Source of the DNA: a virus
DNA length: 40,665 nucleotides
Reading direction: 5' to 3' (one strand)
Virus record (IMG/VR): IMGVR_UViG_3300024258_000045
Coordinates: 1-40,665 of that record
Shown here in pieces: positions 15,345 to 24,733 of the stretch (position 1 is its first letter; every line of letters starts with the position of its first letter). Position numbers and translations under genes: made by a program. The notes under the pieces are model-generated. The model did not search any database. It had not been told where the DNA came from and worked only from the letters and a program-made list of their open reading frames with translations.

Positions 15345-16976
15345 TTACATCATGCCTGGCATTCCACCCATTCCGCCTGGTGGCATCATAGGTGATGTGT
15401 CGTCACTTGGAATTTCCGTAATAACGGCCTCCGTTGTGAGTAACATACCAGCGATTGAACTTGCGTTCTCTACTGCTACACGTGTAACCTTAGCTGGATC
15501 AATAATGCCAGCCTTGAACATATCTACATATTCTCCACTACGAGCATCAAACCCAGTTCCATTTTTACTATTAAGAACTTCACGTGCTACGACGGAAGAT
15601 TCTTCACCAGCATTTTCACAGATTTGACGAAGTGGTGCTTGAAGTGCTTTTCTCATGATATTCACTCCAACCATTTGTTCATCATCTACTGATACATCGT
15701 CAAGAGCTGAAATAGCACGAAGTAGAGTAACACCACCACCAGCGACGATACCTTCTTCAACTGCTGCTCGGGTTGCGTGTAACGCATCTTCCACACGAGC
15801 TTTCTTCTCTTTCATTTCAACTTCAGTTGGTGCTCCAACATTTAGTACTGCAACTCCACCACTTAGTTTAGCAAGTCGCTCTTGTAACTTCTCAATATCA
15901 TAATCGGAAGTGGATTTTTCAATCTGAACTTTGATTTCATTAATACGAGATTTAATTGTATCTACATCACCACTACCACCAACGACGGTTGTATTGTCTT
16001 TGTCGGATACAACACGTGAACAGGTTCCCATAAAATCAAGAGTTGTGTTCTCTAATTTATGACCAGCTTCTTCAGAAATTACGGTTGCTCCGGTGAGTGT
16101 CGCAATATCTTCTAACATTGATTTACGTCTGTCTCCAAATCCTGGTGCCTTCACTGCAAGAACTTTGAATGTTCCACGGAGTTTATTCACTACGAGTGCC
16201 GCGAGTGCTTCACCATCTACATCTTCAGCTACTATGACGATTGGTTTTCCTGTCTGAACTACTTTCTCCAAAATAGGTAGAACGTCTTTCACATTGGAAA
16301 TCTTCTTGTCATGTAATAAGATATATGGATCTTCAAGAACTGCTTCCATATTATCAGAATCGGTTACGAAGTATGGTGAAAGATAACCACGATCAAATTG
16401 CATTCCTTCTACGAAATCCAAATATGTTTCAGCTGTCTTACTTTCTTCTACAGTAATAACACCGTCTTTACCAACTTTTTCCATTGCCTCAGCAATCTTT
16501 CCACCAATCTCACTATCATCATTTGCTGAGATTGTAGCTACTTGAGCAATTTGATTTGAATCTGGAAGGTCTTTAGCTGCGTTACGGATGGACTCTACAA
16601 CTTTACTTGATGCAAAATCAATCCCACGTTTAATGGACATTGGATTTGCACCCGCTGTAACATTCTTCACTCCTTCGTTTATGATGGCCTGTGCGAGAAC
16701 CGTGGCGGTAGTTGTACCATCACCAGCTATATCAGATGTTCTTGACGCAACTTCTTTCAATAACTCTGCCCCTACACTTTCAAACTTATCTTCAAGTTCA
16801 ATTTCCTTTGCTACTGTAACCCCATCTTTGGTTATGAGCGGAGAACCGAACTTCTTTTCAATAACTACATTCCTACCCTTTGGACCTAATGTAACCTTAA
16901 CCGCGTTTGCAAGTTGGTCTACACCAGACATCAAAGCTGAGTGGGATTGAGCATTGTATTTTATTTCTTTAGCCAT
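15345..16976 (-). CDS. groEL: Chaperonin GroEL
   Basis: 543-residue, full-length group I chaperonin, an ATP-driven folding chamber of the cytoplasm. Visible landmarks are [10 protein letters not shown] near the start, the ATP-site [19 protein letters not shown] in the apical domain, [19 protein letters not shown], and the flexible [10 protein letters not shown] tail. It is bacterial in length and features rather than a reduced phage chaperonin. It lies 9 nt downstream of groES with an AGGAGAATGAA ribosome site. Carriage of both subunits suggests that phage proteins, perhaps the capsid, need extra folding capacity. Confidence 0.98.
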   Translation of the reverse strand: MAKEIKYNAQSHSALMSGVDQLANAVKVTLGPKGRNVVIEKKFGSPLITKDGVTVAKEIELEDKFESVGAELLKEVASRTSDIAGDGTTTATVLAQAIINEGVKNVTAGANPMSIKRGIDFASSKVVESIRNAAKDLPDSNQIAQVATISANDDSEIGGKIAEAMEKVGKDGVITVEESKTAETYLDFVEGMQFDRGYLSPYFVTDSDNMEAVLEDPYILLHDKKISNVKDVLPILEKVVQTGKPIVIVAEDVDGEALAALVVNKLRGTFKVLAVKAPGFGDRRKSMLEDIATLTGATVISEEAGHKLENTTLDFMGTCSRVVSDKDNTTVVGGSGDVDTIKSRINEIKVQIEKSTSDYDIEKLQERLAKLSGGVAVLNVGAPTEVEMKEKKARVEDALHATRAAVEEGIVAGGGVTLLRAISALDDVSVDDEQMVGVNIMRKALQAPLRQICENAGEESSVVAREVLNSKNGTGFDARSGEYVDMFKAGIIDPAKVTRVAVENASSIAGMLLTTEAVITEIPSDDTSPMMPPGGMGGMPGMM

Positions 16977-16985
16977 TTCATTCTC

Positions 16986-17276
16986 CTATAACTTAGCCAT
17001 TATGTCATTCTCACGAACAATTAATAAATCACTTCCATCAATATTGATTTCAGTTCCACTATATTTTCCATATAGGACTTCATCATTTACACTAACGGAT
17101 GGACTTACTAATGTTCCACTATCAGTTGTCCTGCCTGGACCAACTGCTACTACTTTACCGCGTTGCGGTTTTTCTTGTGCCGTATCGGGAAGAATAATTC
17201 CACCGGTGGAAACTTCATCAGCTTCTGCGGCTTCTATAACTACTCTATCCGATAACGGATTGATACTATAACTCAT
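16986..17276 (-). CDS. groES: Co-chaperonin GroES
   Basis: 96-residue lid of the GroEL chamber. It shows the N-terminal [11 protein letters not shown], the mobile-loop [20 protein letters not shown] and the C-terminal [11 protein letters not shown]. The length is standard. Directly upstream of groEL in the usual bacterial order. Start set by AGGAGAAAGTAAAATG. A possible long-loop terminator hairpin upstream (17324-17384) may separate it from hsp20. Confidence 0.97.
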   Translation of the reverse strand: MSYSINPLSDRVVIEAAEADEVSTGGIILPDTAQEKPQRGKVVAVGPGRTTDSGTLVSPSVSVNDEVLYGKYSGTEINIDGSDLLIVRENDIMAKL

Positions 17277-17323
17277 TTTACTTTCTCCTGTATTTATTAG
17301 TTATATTATTTTGATATAATAAA

Positions 17324-17384
17324 AGTGGGCTCGGTTGTTTTTAAGTTTGTTTATAATGGAAACTAAAAATTGGTTGAACCCACT
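17324..17384 (-). terminator. Hairpin with T-rich tail between hsp20 and groES
   Basis: Arms AGTGGGTTC and GAGCCCACT (9 pairs, one G-U) enclose a 43-nt loop and are followed by TTTTATTAT on the transcribed strand. It could terminate the hsp20 transcript or partially attenuate groES-groEL. Confidence 0.45.
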
Positions 17385-17412
17385 CTATTATATAATAGTA
17401 ATAATTTCTATT

Positions 17413-17886
17413 TTATGAAATTTTTACTATATTAACCATCGGAATTTCTGGTTCTATTTTGGGAAGTTCTATAGATAATATACCATCTTCAAATTTAGCT
17501 GATATATTTTCTCCATCAAGTAATTCACCTAATTCAAATGAACGTTTGAATGAAGATTGCTTCAACTCTCTACGAAGTACTTTAGCACCGTCAACGTCAA
17601 ATGTATTATGTTTATTACCTGAAATAGTTAAGATACCATCTTCAACTTGAATGTTCAAATCCTTCTTACGAAGTCCTGGAATTTCTGCGATGATGCCAAC
17701 TTTATCATCCCATTCATAAACATTTATTTTTGGATACGATGAACCTTTATACGGATTCACCCCAACCGTCTTTGCTATGTCTGGAAATTGTGTGTTTACC
17801 ACTTGGTCAAATAATGCGTCAAATGGTGTTAAGAATGTATCTCTATCGAAAAAAGGGATACCTGTGTGAAGTGCAACTTTAGTCAT
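17413..17886 (-). CDS. Small heat-shock protein, Hsp20 family
   Basis: 157-residue alpha-crystallin-type holdase that keeps unfolding proteins soluble. The crystallin domain spans about residues 45-145: YEWDDKVGIIAEIPGLRKKD, LTISGNK, FKRSFELGELLDGE, FEDGILSIELPK. Start chosen at the ATG after AGGAGAAATAAC; a frame extending to 17916 has no ribosome site. It sits immediately upstream of groES-groEL, so the chaperones form a cluster. Confidence 0.93.
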   Translation of the reverse strand: MTKVALHTGIPFFDRDTFLTPFDALFDQVVNTQFPDIAKTVGVNPYKGSSYPKINVYEWDDKVGIIAEIPGLRKKDLNIQVEDGILTISGNKHNTFDVDGAKVLRRELKQSSFKRSFELGELLDGENISAKFEDGILSIELPKIEPEIPMVNIVKIS

Positions 17887-18017
17887 GTTATTTCTCCTGT
17901 TAGTTACGTTAGTCAACTATGAACATCAATCTCTTTTGAGCCTTGACATTCGGTTATGTTATTGTCCTCTATTGAGCGACAAATTTTTATACTCATCTAT
18001 ATATATCACGTAATTTT

Positions 18018-18551
18018 TCAAAACGTCTTTTTATTTTTAAAATCAAAAAATTCACCGGACTTATTTTCAGCATAACTATTAGTTGGATGAGTGTCATCAA
18101 ATCTATAATGATATGTTAATGCATCTGCACACACTATATTCTTGTCTAATATATCTAATATTTCTTGTGTAGGATTTGGACCTGCCAATCTTTCTTTACA
18201 TAACTGAACATTATCTTCCATCAGTTCTACACCATAGGTAGTGGATAATGCCTGTTCTAATGTACAATTACTTTGTTCCATCTTCCGTATAACCACTTCT
18301 GAAAGAATTTGACCATCACCACAAGAATTATCCATATAAGTTTTAGTCCAATCATAAAACATATCAGGTGATTTTTTTTCTTCATCATCTAATATTTCTT
18401 GTACATATTTAGTTGATGTAAAAACTTCAGCTGTTGCTTTCTGTCTTTCCCTATCTCTATCTATACCACTCATATAATCAAAATTACGAGAATGACTTAT
18501 ATAATCATTTAGTATCTTGTTCATACCAATCCTGAATATATTCATTAACAA
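18018..18551 (-). CDS. SAM-binding DNA methylase fragment or subunit
   Basis: 177-residue protein with a methyltransferase SAM pocket. MDNSCGDGQILSEVVIRKM (motif I, about residues 72-90) is followed by TYGVELMEDNVQLCKERL (motif II-like acidic residue) and NIVCADALTY. There is no NPPY/DPPY catalytic motif, so it is either a non-catalytic subunit or needs a partner. It overlaps the 3' end of the giant helicase-methylase gene by 47 nt, and that partner has NPPY but a weak motif I. The two may form one enzyme; this is inference. I recall similar stand-alone proteins in phages. Confidence 0.7.
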   Translation of the reverse strand: MLMNIFRIGMNKILNDYISHSRNFDYMSGIDRDRERQKATAEVFTSTKYVQEILDDEEKKSPDMFYDWTKTYMDNSCGDGQILSEVVIRKMEQSNCTLEQALSTTYGVELMEDNVQLCKERLAGPNPTQEILDILDKNIVCADALTYHYRFDDTHPTNSYAENKSGEFFDFKNKKTF

Positions 18552-21500
18552 AATCTATTTCTTCTTGTGTAAATCCAAAATAATTAAATAACTTTTCATC
18601 ATCCCACTCTTGTGTAAAATCAAGATAAGGTACTGCCCTTAACTCACCTCGATGTAAGTTTTGATTCAATTTAAGAGTAGAAACGGCGAATCTTGAAAAC
18701 TTTGTAAGTAAGTAATCAAAACAATTAAGTGCTTCAATCTCAGAATCAAATGTAATTTCATTTGAAGTATTTTCAGTAGTTTTTTCTGTATATAAAAGTT
18801 CGTCAAAAGAATTTTCATATTTTTTAGAAATTATTGATTGAAATTTACCACTCGGTTTTCCATTTTTCGGAACACCAGTTGATATAGCGTTTACCTTGAG
18901 TAAATATTTTTTATATTTTTTTGTTTTCCTAAATAAATTTTCTTCTATAGAATTAGTATTTTGTTTATCAATTTTTTCTTTTATTGAATTTACTAACAAA
19001 TTACCATGTATAAAGATATCATCTAAATTAGTATATGTGATAGTTTTGTTTTGTTTTTTATAGTAGTTGTTAACAACTTTTATATTTTTGTTTTTTACCT
19101 TTTTGATTCTCGTAAGACTAAGTGGGGCTTCTTGATTGATATCAAAAAGTTCATTTCCATTTAATAAGGTGAGAATAGCTTCCCAATCGGAAACAATTTT
19201 TTTAATTGTTTTTGTACTTGGTTTTTCATTTACAATCTTCCTACTGAGAAAAGGGGTAGCTGGATGTAAACAAATTAAAGTACCACCAAAATTAAGTTCA
19301 TGAAAACATTTAATAAATATTTCTATATGTTTAAAATATGGTGGGTTAATAATAATAAAATCTTTCTTGTTTGTAGAAGATTTAATAAATCCCATTGTAT
19401 TATTAAGTTTTTCAAAAAAAGAGTTTTCATCTTCATAACTTAGTAATTCTATAATTTCTTCATTTGTAACACCTACTTTCCCAAAAATAATCATAGAGTA
19501 TCTTTTCAGTAAATGGGCCATTGCAATAATCCCACTACCACTTTTAGCATGAGGAAAAACGAAATTTTTCTTATCCTTTAATTTAAGTTCCTTAACCCAA
19601 GGTTCTAAACATCCTATCCAATTCTCTACTGAAAGTTGAGTATCATCACCACCATAGGTGAACCACTTATCAATTCCATTTTTTGTAGTTGAAATAAGAG
19701 TTTCTCTATCCATATCTAAATAGTTTCGAATCCCCTCGATTCTACTATTTTTTAGTTTACCATTAATCTTATCAGTTAAACCAAATTTTCTTATAGTTTC
19801 CACAAAAATTCTTGAAAGTCCTTCGTTTGGTAATTCTAACCCTACTGAGAACTCATCCTCACCTTGATACTTAAAAAGTTCATCTATATGTTTATCAACC
19901 TTCCCCTCAGATTTATAAACCGCCCATACAATATCAAGTTTACTCAAAGTTTGTTCGAATGATTTCTTGACCTGATCCCGTAAATCTAATATCTCATTTT
20001 TAACTCTTTCTGTATTGTCTTTTTGGGATTTAGAATAATCGGTTTTTTGTCTACCAAGATTCCGTTTCCACAAATCTAATTTATATTTTTGTGCCTTATT
20101 ATTAGATGACCATTTTTGTTTTATTGCCCATTCTATCCAAGTAGAATCTAACTCATCAACGCCAAAAGATTTATCTAAACAAGTACCAACAGTAAGTCCT
20201 CTCCTAATTGTATTTTTATTTACAATTTTATTAATCTTAGACTCTATTTCTTCAAGTTTTTTAGGTTCTGACCAAGTTCTTCTTTCATCAACATACTTTG
20301 TAATATCAATAATTGAAAAGAAATATTTTAAAGCAGCTGTTTGGTCACCACCATTAATCTTAGCCATAGAATCAACAAACTCAGCTCCTACTTGATAAAT
20401 TCTATCCGGCTTATAATCCCACATAATAACTTTCTCAACTTTAGTTGTTTTACCAATATGATTATCTAAATCAATATCAAATCCAAAACCTCTACCGAAT
20501 AGTTGGAAATAAATTTCATAAGTAGATTTAGAAGATAAGTTAATAATACTTTTCCAATGTCTTTCTGAAACTCCTTGAATCATACTACCAGCACTCAAAA
20601 CAATTGTTCGTTTACCTTCCGATTCTGCCTTTAAGATAAGATTATTAACTTCGTCCTCATTCCAAGCATCTCTACCCGTTGAACCTGCTACAAGTATAGG
20701 GACAATATTGTTAGAATATTTATGTTTTAGTATAAGTTCTTTAAATTTCCTACATGCAGCTACAGTATCTAAAAGTGCAATATGATGTTTTCTTTCCCTT
20801 GAAAATATGGGAGAAAATTTAGAATCAGGATTTAACATTTTTCCAACTAATTCTTCAAAATGAAATAGATTTGTCAATATACCATCATCAGTATTCTGTA
20901 AATTATGGAGATTAAAATCAGAACCATCTGAATTCGAAAGTTCAATTAATTTAACCTCAAGTTGTAAATCAATATTAAGATCCCCTAAAAGTTTTTCCTG
21001 AAATTCCTTGATTCCGTGGAAAAATGTATTTGACTCATCAAACTTATCTTGGTGATTTAAAACTATATTACAGGGAGTACCAGATGATAGCGTTATTACA
21101 CCATTACAAATAGACTCATAATATTTTTCCCACTGTGGAGTGAAGTAATTATGTGCCTCGTCCACAAATAATTCATCACACTTTATATCATATGACTTTT
21201 TAAGTGCACTTAACTTTTCTTCAAAGTTAGGAAAATCTTTCTTTTCTGTCGAAGCCGTTATAAGTTGTGGTGAAAGAACCACAAGTGTATTTCTTATTGG
21301 TGTCTTGTTAAAATCAAAATCTTTGTTGGATTTCAACTTCACAAAATCCATACAATCTTTATAAGAGTTTTTCCATTTATTTTTCCAACCATTAAATACT
21401 TTAGTGTCATGACAAAACACAACATGGATACCTACTTTATTTTTTTTGACATATTCTCTTTTAATTTTTTCGAAGAAACACCAAGACTTTCCAAACCTCG

Positions 21501-22236
21501 TTGTTGCAAATAAACCAAAATATTTAGTTTTGCTATTAATCATCTTTAATATAGCTTCTTCTGAATCTTTAGATGATGTATACGGAATAAGAAGTTCATC
21601 TTTATTTAACTCTATCATTACTTCTAACCTAATTTTATCAAGAGTAGTAAAAAATGTTTCTCTACCAGTACCATCTACTTTTGGTGGTATATTTGAAATT
21701 CTTTTATTTACTTTTTGTTCTACATCGTACGCGGTTCGTTCTTTATCAGTACCTAATCTTCTATCATCATCTGTAAATTTGTAAGCCCATAAAATTACAA
21801 AAGGCTCATTTATTTTCCATTCACTTGTTATAGTTTCATCTGGTGTCTTATTATTGTTCTTAGAACCATATTGACCGAATTTTATCCAATCCAAAATGGA
21901 TGATAGAGTCAAACCTTTCTTAATCATATTATTATAAACTGTTTCAGTTACCCAAGCATATAATCCTTGGCCTTTTGACTTGAATATTTCTAACTCATCA
22001 GTAGATAAAATTGTTTTAACTAACCAACCACCTTGTGCGTTCGGTCTAACTCCCCTTAACTTAAACTTATTATCCATCTTCTTCATAACCTTTTTAATAT
22101 ACTTTTCTCGGTATTTCTTTTCCTGTTTATTTTGAAACAACTGAGATTCAATAACCTTTCTTTTAGCAGTATCCATTTTATCATGGTTTTTAAAACTTTT
22201 GATTGTACGTTCTTTTAATAATTCATTCATATTCAT
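18505..22236 (-). CDS. Giant GIY-YIG-like / SF2 helicase / methylase protein
   Basis: 1243-residue multidomain protein. Residues ~91-195 have GLYAWV, then IKFGQYG and GRETFF, the spacing of a GIY-YIG (T5orf172-like) nuclease with its catalytic Glu. Residues ~235-620 are an SF2 helicase: Walker A-like TTRFGKSW (245), DEAH (359), SGTP (385), QLFGRGFG (578). Residues ~890-1090 resemble an adenine methylase: SGSG (899) and INPPY (963). A C-terminal LRAVPYLDF...WDDE segment may recognise DNA. The order recalls single-chain Type ISP restriction enzymes, but with another nuclease. First gene after promoter P4; no clear ribosome site, probably coupled to the 11-codon leader ORF. Confidence 0.8.
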   Translation of the reverse strand: MNMNELLKERTIKSFKNHDKMDTAKRKVIESQLFQNKQEKKYREKYIKKVMKKMDNKFKLRGVRPNAQGGWLVKTILSTDELEIFKSKGQGLYAWVTETVYNNMIKKGLTLSSILDWIKFGQYGSKNNNKTPDETITSEWKINEPFVILWAYKFTDDDRRLGTDKERTAYDVEQKVNKRISNIPPKVDGTGRETFFTTLDKIRLEVMIELNKDELLIPYTSSKDSEEAILKMINSKTKYFGLFATTRFGKSWCFFEKIKREYVKKNKVGIHVVFCHDTKVFNGWKNKWKNSYKDCMDFVKLKSNKDFDFNKTPIRNTLVVLSPQLITASTEKKDFPNFEEKLSALKKSYDIKCDELFVDEAHNYFTPQWEKYYESICNGVITLSSGTPCNIVLNHQDKFDESNTFFHGIKEFQEKLLGDLNIDLQLEVKLIELSNSDGSDFNLHNLQNTDDGILTNLFHFEELVGKMLNPDSKFSPIFSRERKHHIALLDTVAACRKFKELILKHKYSNNIVPILVAGSTGRDAWNEDEVNNLILKAESEGKRTIVLSAGSMIQGVSERHWKSIINLSSKSTYEIYFQLFGRGFGFDIDLDNHIGKTTKVEKVIMWDYKPDRIYQVGAEFVDSMAKINGGDQTAALKYFFSIIDITKYVDERRTWSEPKKLEEIESKINKIVNKNTIRRGLTVGTCLDKSFGVDELDSTWIEWAIKQKWSSNNKAQKYKLDLWKRNLGRQKTDYSKSQKDNTERVKNEILDLRDQVKKSFEQTLSKLDIVWAVYKSEGKVDKHIDELFKYQGEDEFSVGLELPNEGLSRIFVETIRKFGLTDKINGKLKNSRIEGIRNYLDMDRETLISTTKNGIDKWFTYGGDDTQLSVENWIGCLEPWVKELKLKDKKNFVFPHAKSGSGIIAMAHLLKRYSMIIFGKVGVTNEEIIELLSYEDENSFFEKLNNTMGFIKSSTNKKDFIIINPPYFKHIEIFIKCFHELNFGGTLICLHPATPFLSRKIVNEKPSTKTIKKIVSDWEAILTLLNGNELFDINQEAPLSLTRIKKVKNKNIKVVNNYYKKQNKTITYTNLDDIFIHGNLLVNSIKEKIDKQNTNSIEENLFRKTKKYKKYLLKVNAISTGVPKNGKPSGKFQSIISKKYENSFDELLYTEKTTENTSNEITFDSEIEALNCFDYLLTKFSRFAVSTLKLNQNLHRGELRAVPYLDFTQEWDDEKLFNYFGFTQEEIDFVNEYIQDWYEQDTK

Positions 22237-22258
22237 TAATTGTTAATTTATCACTCAT
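22223..22258 (-). CDS. Leaderless 11-codon mini-ORF upstream of the helicase
   Basis: MSDKLTINEYE starts 9 nt after the P4 -10 box, so the transcript would begin at or next to the ATG. Its stop overlaps the start region of the helicase gene (ATGAATGA), which itself lacks a ribosome site. It probably delivers ribosomes to the helicase by coupling. Confidence 0.4.
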   Translation of the reverse strand: MSDKLTINEYE

Positions 22259-22267
22259 TGTTACTTG

Positions 22268-22296
22268 ATCTTACGACAAAAAAACAAGAAAGTCAA
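22268..22296 (-). promoter_or_regulatory. Sigma70-like promoter P4
   Basis: TTGACT, 17 bp, TAAGAT followed by CAAGTAACAATGAG. It abuts the stop codon of the 22300-22470 gene and should drive the helicase/methylase pair. The downstream 20 nt are nearly identical to those of P5. Confidence 0.87.
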
Positions 22297-22299
22297 GTT

Positions 22300-22470
22300 T
22301 TATTTTATTTTATTTATTACTTCGTTAGGTACGAACCAGATGCGGCCCATATTATCTTTAACACGAATGTGTCCTTTTAATGTTGAATTACCAGCTTCTT
22401 TAACTAACTCATTCTTATATAGAATACCATTAGATGTTGGGTAATCTTTTATAACCTTATACTTATTCAT
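22300..22470 (-). CDS. Hypothetical protein, 56 aa
   Basis: Basic beta-rich protein beginning MNKYKVIKDYPTSNGILYKN and containing GRIWFVPNEV. The pattern suggests a small beta-barrel, but no family is assigned. Strong GGGAGGATAATATAA ribosome site, embedded in the end of the upstream membrane-peptide gene. Confidence 0.6.
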   Translation of the reverse strand: MNKYKVIKDYPTSNGILYKNELVKEAGNSTLKGHIRVKDNMGRIWFVPNEVINKIK

Positions 22471-22475
22471 TTATA

Positions 22476-22628
22476 TTATCCTCCCGAGATTATAAAATAC
22501 ATATATAATCCGGCAACTATTAAAGCTAATCCACACTTTATAATAATCCATTTTGTTTCTGAATCTATTTCTTTATCCGTCTTAGGTTTAATAGATTTAA
22601 CATTACCATACCAATCACGCTGTCTCAT
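22476..22628 (-). CDS. 50-aa single-span membrane protein
   Basis: Begins MRQRDWYGNVKSIKPKTDK (charged, cytoplasmic) and ends in one hydrophobic span (WIIIKCGLALIVAGLYMYF) with a short tail. The last codons double as the ribosome site of the next gene. Probably an inner-membrane protein. Role unknown. Confidence 0.6.
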   Translation of the reverse strand: MRQRDWYGNVKSIKPKTDKEIDSETKWIIIKCGLALIVAGLYMYFIISGG

Positions 22629-22640
22629 TTACTTTGACCT

Positions 22641-22872
22641 CTATATCTTTTTTATAACGTTTTTTTGAATGTTTATTACAACCAAATTTTGTGCCTCTAC
22701 CAAGTCACGGTCTTGTTCTTTTCTATGTCTTGTTCTCTTTCCCCAGAGATTTGTACTAACTAATACCAGTTTTCCTCTTGTTCAGTTTATTTTGTTTATA
22801 ATCATTCTCAATTATATTAACTAATGAATACTTTTTAATTTTACTTGTTATTGATTTCTTTTTATTTTTCAT
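22641..22872 (-). pseudogene. Small basic gene with apparent frameshift
   Basis: The first frame starts MKNKKKSITSKIKKYSLVNI (overlapping the upstream gene) and stops after 38 codons at 22756. An overlapping second frame, with no start codon of its own, runs on through NLWGKRTRHRKEQDRDLVEA to a stop just before the next gene's ribosome site. Joining the two needs a one-base shift near 22765. It could be a broken gene, a sequencing error or programmed frameshifting. Confidence 0.4.
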
Positions 22873-24034
22873 TTTCTAAAATATCCTTATTGGATACATA
22901 AAAACTTTCCCAAGTAGTATTTGATATTTTATCTACTACTTCTTTTGACTGTATAGATAATGATTCATAGGTTATCATTTCTGGTAATTTAGTTTTAACT
23001 GATCCATTAAATATAAACGGTCTACCGTTTACTTTCGACATAAATTTACCACTGTTTCCAAAAATAGCATCTCCTAGTTTTATATTTTTACCTTTTCCAG
23101 GATATGCATTTGGACAATCATTAGTTCCAAATACAGTATATCTTTTGCCACCATGTAATCCAAAGCAAATACTATCTTGATCAAATTCTCTACCTAATTT
23201 TTTTAAATTCAATAATAGTTTTTTATTATCTTTTAAATCCACCACAAAAAATGATTCTTCTTTAACTTCAATCTCATTATTAGATTTATAATTCTCAATA
23301 TAAATTCCCTGTATTTTAGTAATACCATACCCCTTACTTAATAATTTTGATTCCAACTTTTTATTTCTTGCTTTATTTTCACCTTTCGTATACACCGTAC
23401 CTTCACCACAATCACGAGCATATCTAAATGCAGTTATGGTTCCAGTTTGGTGAAGTTGGGCGTGCTTCCAAATTCTACTTAAAGAACTTTCTTGTAAATT
23501 AACGTTTTCTGTGATTTCCATTATTTCTTTCATCCATGCTTCAAATACATCATTACCTTTACTCTTTATCAAATCTATACTAAATGAATGTCCTATCAAT
23601 TTTTGTTTAGATGTTGATACAAAGTTTATTCTAAATTGGGTATTACCACCGGACTTTACCTTTGCCCACTTACGAGCTGCTTTAATTTCACGAGTTCCCC
23701 ACTTGTAAGTTTCCAATGTCCACGCACCTTCTCTTGGTCTGTATCGGGTTCGTATCCAACCTCTTTTTACTATCTTGGTTAGGATTTCTATGCGAGCTTT
23801 ATTCTCTTGTTTCGGAAATACCTCACTATGTTTATCAAAGATTCGTTTTAAAGTTCCAATTTCAGTTTTAAATAACTTTGGGTGTCTCGCTACAAACTCC
23901 ATATGAGTGTCTTTAACTTTATACAATTTACCATTTGGATCTACCCAATCTGCTTGAGTCTGACCACCACTTACAGCATCTTTAAAGTCACCCCAACCTT
24001 CTTCTATTTCTGATATGTCTTTATATTTTTTCAT
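22862..24034 (-). CDS. DUF3293-like phage protein, 390 aa
   Basis: Large soluble protein. The second half follows a pattern I associate with DUF3293 and phage relatives: TAFRYARD, ENKARNKKLESKLLSKGYG, IYIENYK, then EESFFVVDL and LGREFDQDSICF. The N-terminus (KKYKDISEIEEGWGDFKDAV) is charged and helical. No catalytic function is established for that family. It is followed by a nuclease gene upstream in the same operon. Confidence 0.65.
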   Translation of the reverse strand: MKKYKDISEIEEGWGDFKDAVSGGQTQADWVDPNGKLYKVKDTHMEFVARHPKLFKTEIGTLKRIFDKHSEVFPKQENKARIEILTKIVKRGWIRTRYRPREGAWTLETYKWGTREIKAARKWAKVKSGGNTQFRINFVSTSKQKLIGHSFSIDLIKSKGNDVFEAWMKEIMEITENVNLQESSLSRIWKHAQLHQTGTITAFRYARDCGEGTVYTKGENKARNKKLESKLLSKGYGITKIQGIYIENYKSNNEIEVKEESFFVVDLKDNKKLLLNLKKLGREFDQDSICFGLHGGKRYTVFGTNDCPNAYPGKGKNIKLGDAIFGNSGKFMSKVNGRPFIFNGSVKTKLPEMITYESLSIQSKEVVDKISNTTWESFYVSNKDILENEK

Positions 24035-24421
24035 TTAACTTCCAAATACTTTTTTCTTTTCACCATGATATTCGTATGCGTGTCCATGTTCTTTTAATAA
24101 TTCATTTACTGAAGTATCGTGTCCTTTAACAAACAACTCTCCGAGAACTCTACCATACTTACCAGTTCCATGTGATATAATTGAAAACTTACCATCATCA
24201 GAATTTTCTAAAAGGTCTTTGACAAATGCCTTCGCGGCTAAACCCAATTTCTTTTCTTCTAAATCTCGTGTTCTACTTTCCCAAGCATCAACACCGTAAA
24301 ATCTTATTCTCTTTTTGACCCTTACATCAAATCCTAATGAAATGTAAGCGTCGCATGTATCTCCGTCCACAACTCTTATAAGTTCACATGAATAACCATA
24401 TTTTTTTACTTGTTTACCCAT
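24035..24421 (-). CDS. Staphylococcal-nuclease-type (thermonuclease) protein
   Basis: 128-residue SNase-fold nuclease. It shows VVDGDTCDAYI (calcium-binding Asp residues), RIRFYGVDAWESR (catalytic Arg and Glu) and GKYGRVLGEL (second catalytic Arg), so all three catalytic positions are present. There is no signal peptide, so it would act in the cytoplasm, perhaps on host DNA or RNA. Directly abuts the gene upstream and is preceded by GGGAGAAATTAG. Confidence 0.9.
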   Translation of the reverse strand: MGKQVKKYGYSCELIRVVDGDTCDAYISLGFDVRVKKRIRFYGVDAWESRTRDLEEKKLGLAAKAFVKDLLENSDDGKFSIISHGTGKYGRVLGELFVKGHDTSVNELLKEHGHAYEYHGEKKKVFGS

Positions 24422-24733
24422 CTAATTTCTCCCGCGTTTAAGAGGTGATAACATATTACTGGCCTTTATTTGTTTTGCGACAGTTCTAATACCATCGTCC
24501 CATTTACATTCTTCTATCTTCATTAAGATTTGTAAAGCTCGTGATTGAGTGATAGGTTGTTTATACCTATCTCCTTCATATAAATATACACCACTATCAT
24601 CTTTCGATATTTGGGTTAGAGCAAGCTTTACTCTTTTAAAATCCATATATGCGGGATAAGTTGCTATTGCTTCAACTACACCATCCACCATTACAATATA
24701 CTTAGTATAACCTGACCATCTATTCATTTTCAT
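24422..24733 (-). CDS. Hypothetical protein, 103 aa
   Basis: Basic alpha/beta protein starting MKMNRWSGYTKYIVMVDGVV. The start used follows AAGGATAGTAAAA; a frame reaching 24775 has no ribosome site. The 5' end overlaps the zinc-ribbon gene by 14 nt. Family unknown. Confidence 0.6.
   Translation of the reverse strand: MKMNRWSGYTKYIVMVDGVVEAIATYPAYMDFKRVKLALTQISKDDSGVYLYEGDRYKQPITQSRALQILMKIEECKWDDGIRTVAKQIKASNMLSPLKRGRN

Noticed and set aside
17917-18017. Heat-shock or sigma70 promoter upstream of hsp20
   Set aside because: Weak -35-like words exist, but no properly spaced -10 box is visible on the minus strand; the TTGACA seen on the plus strand faces away from the gene.
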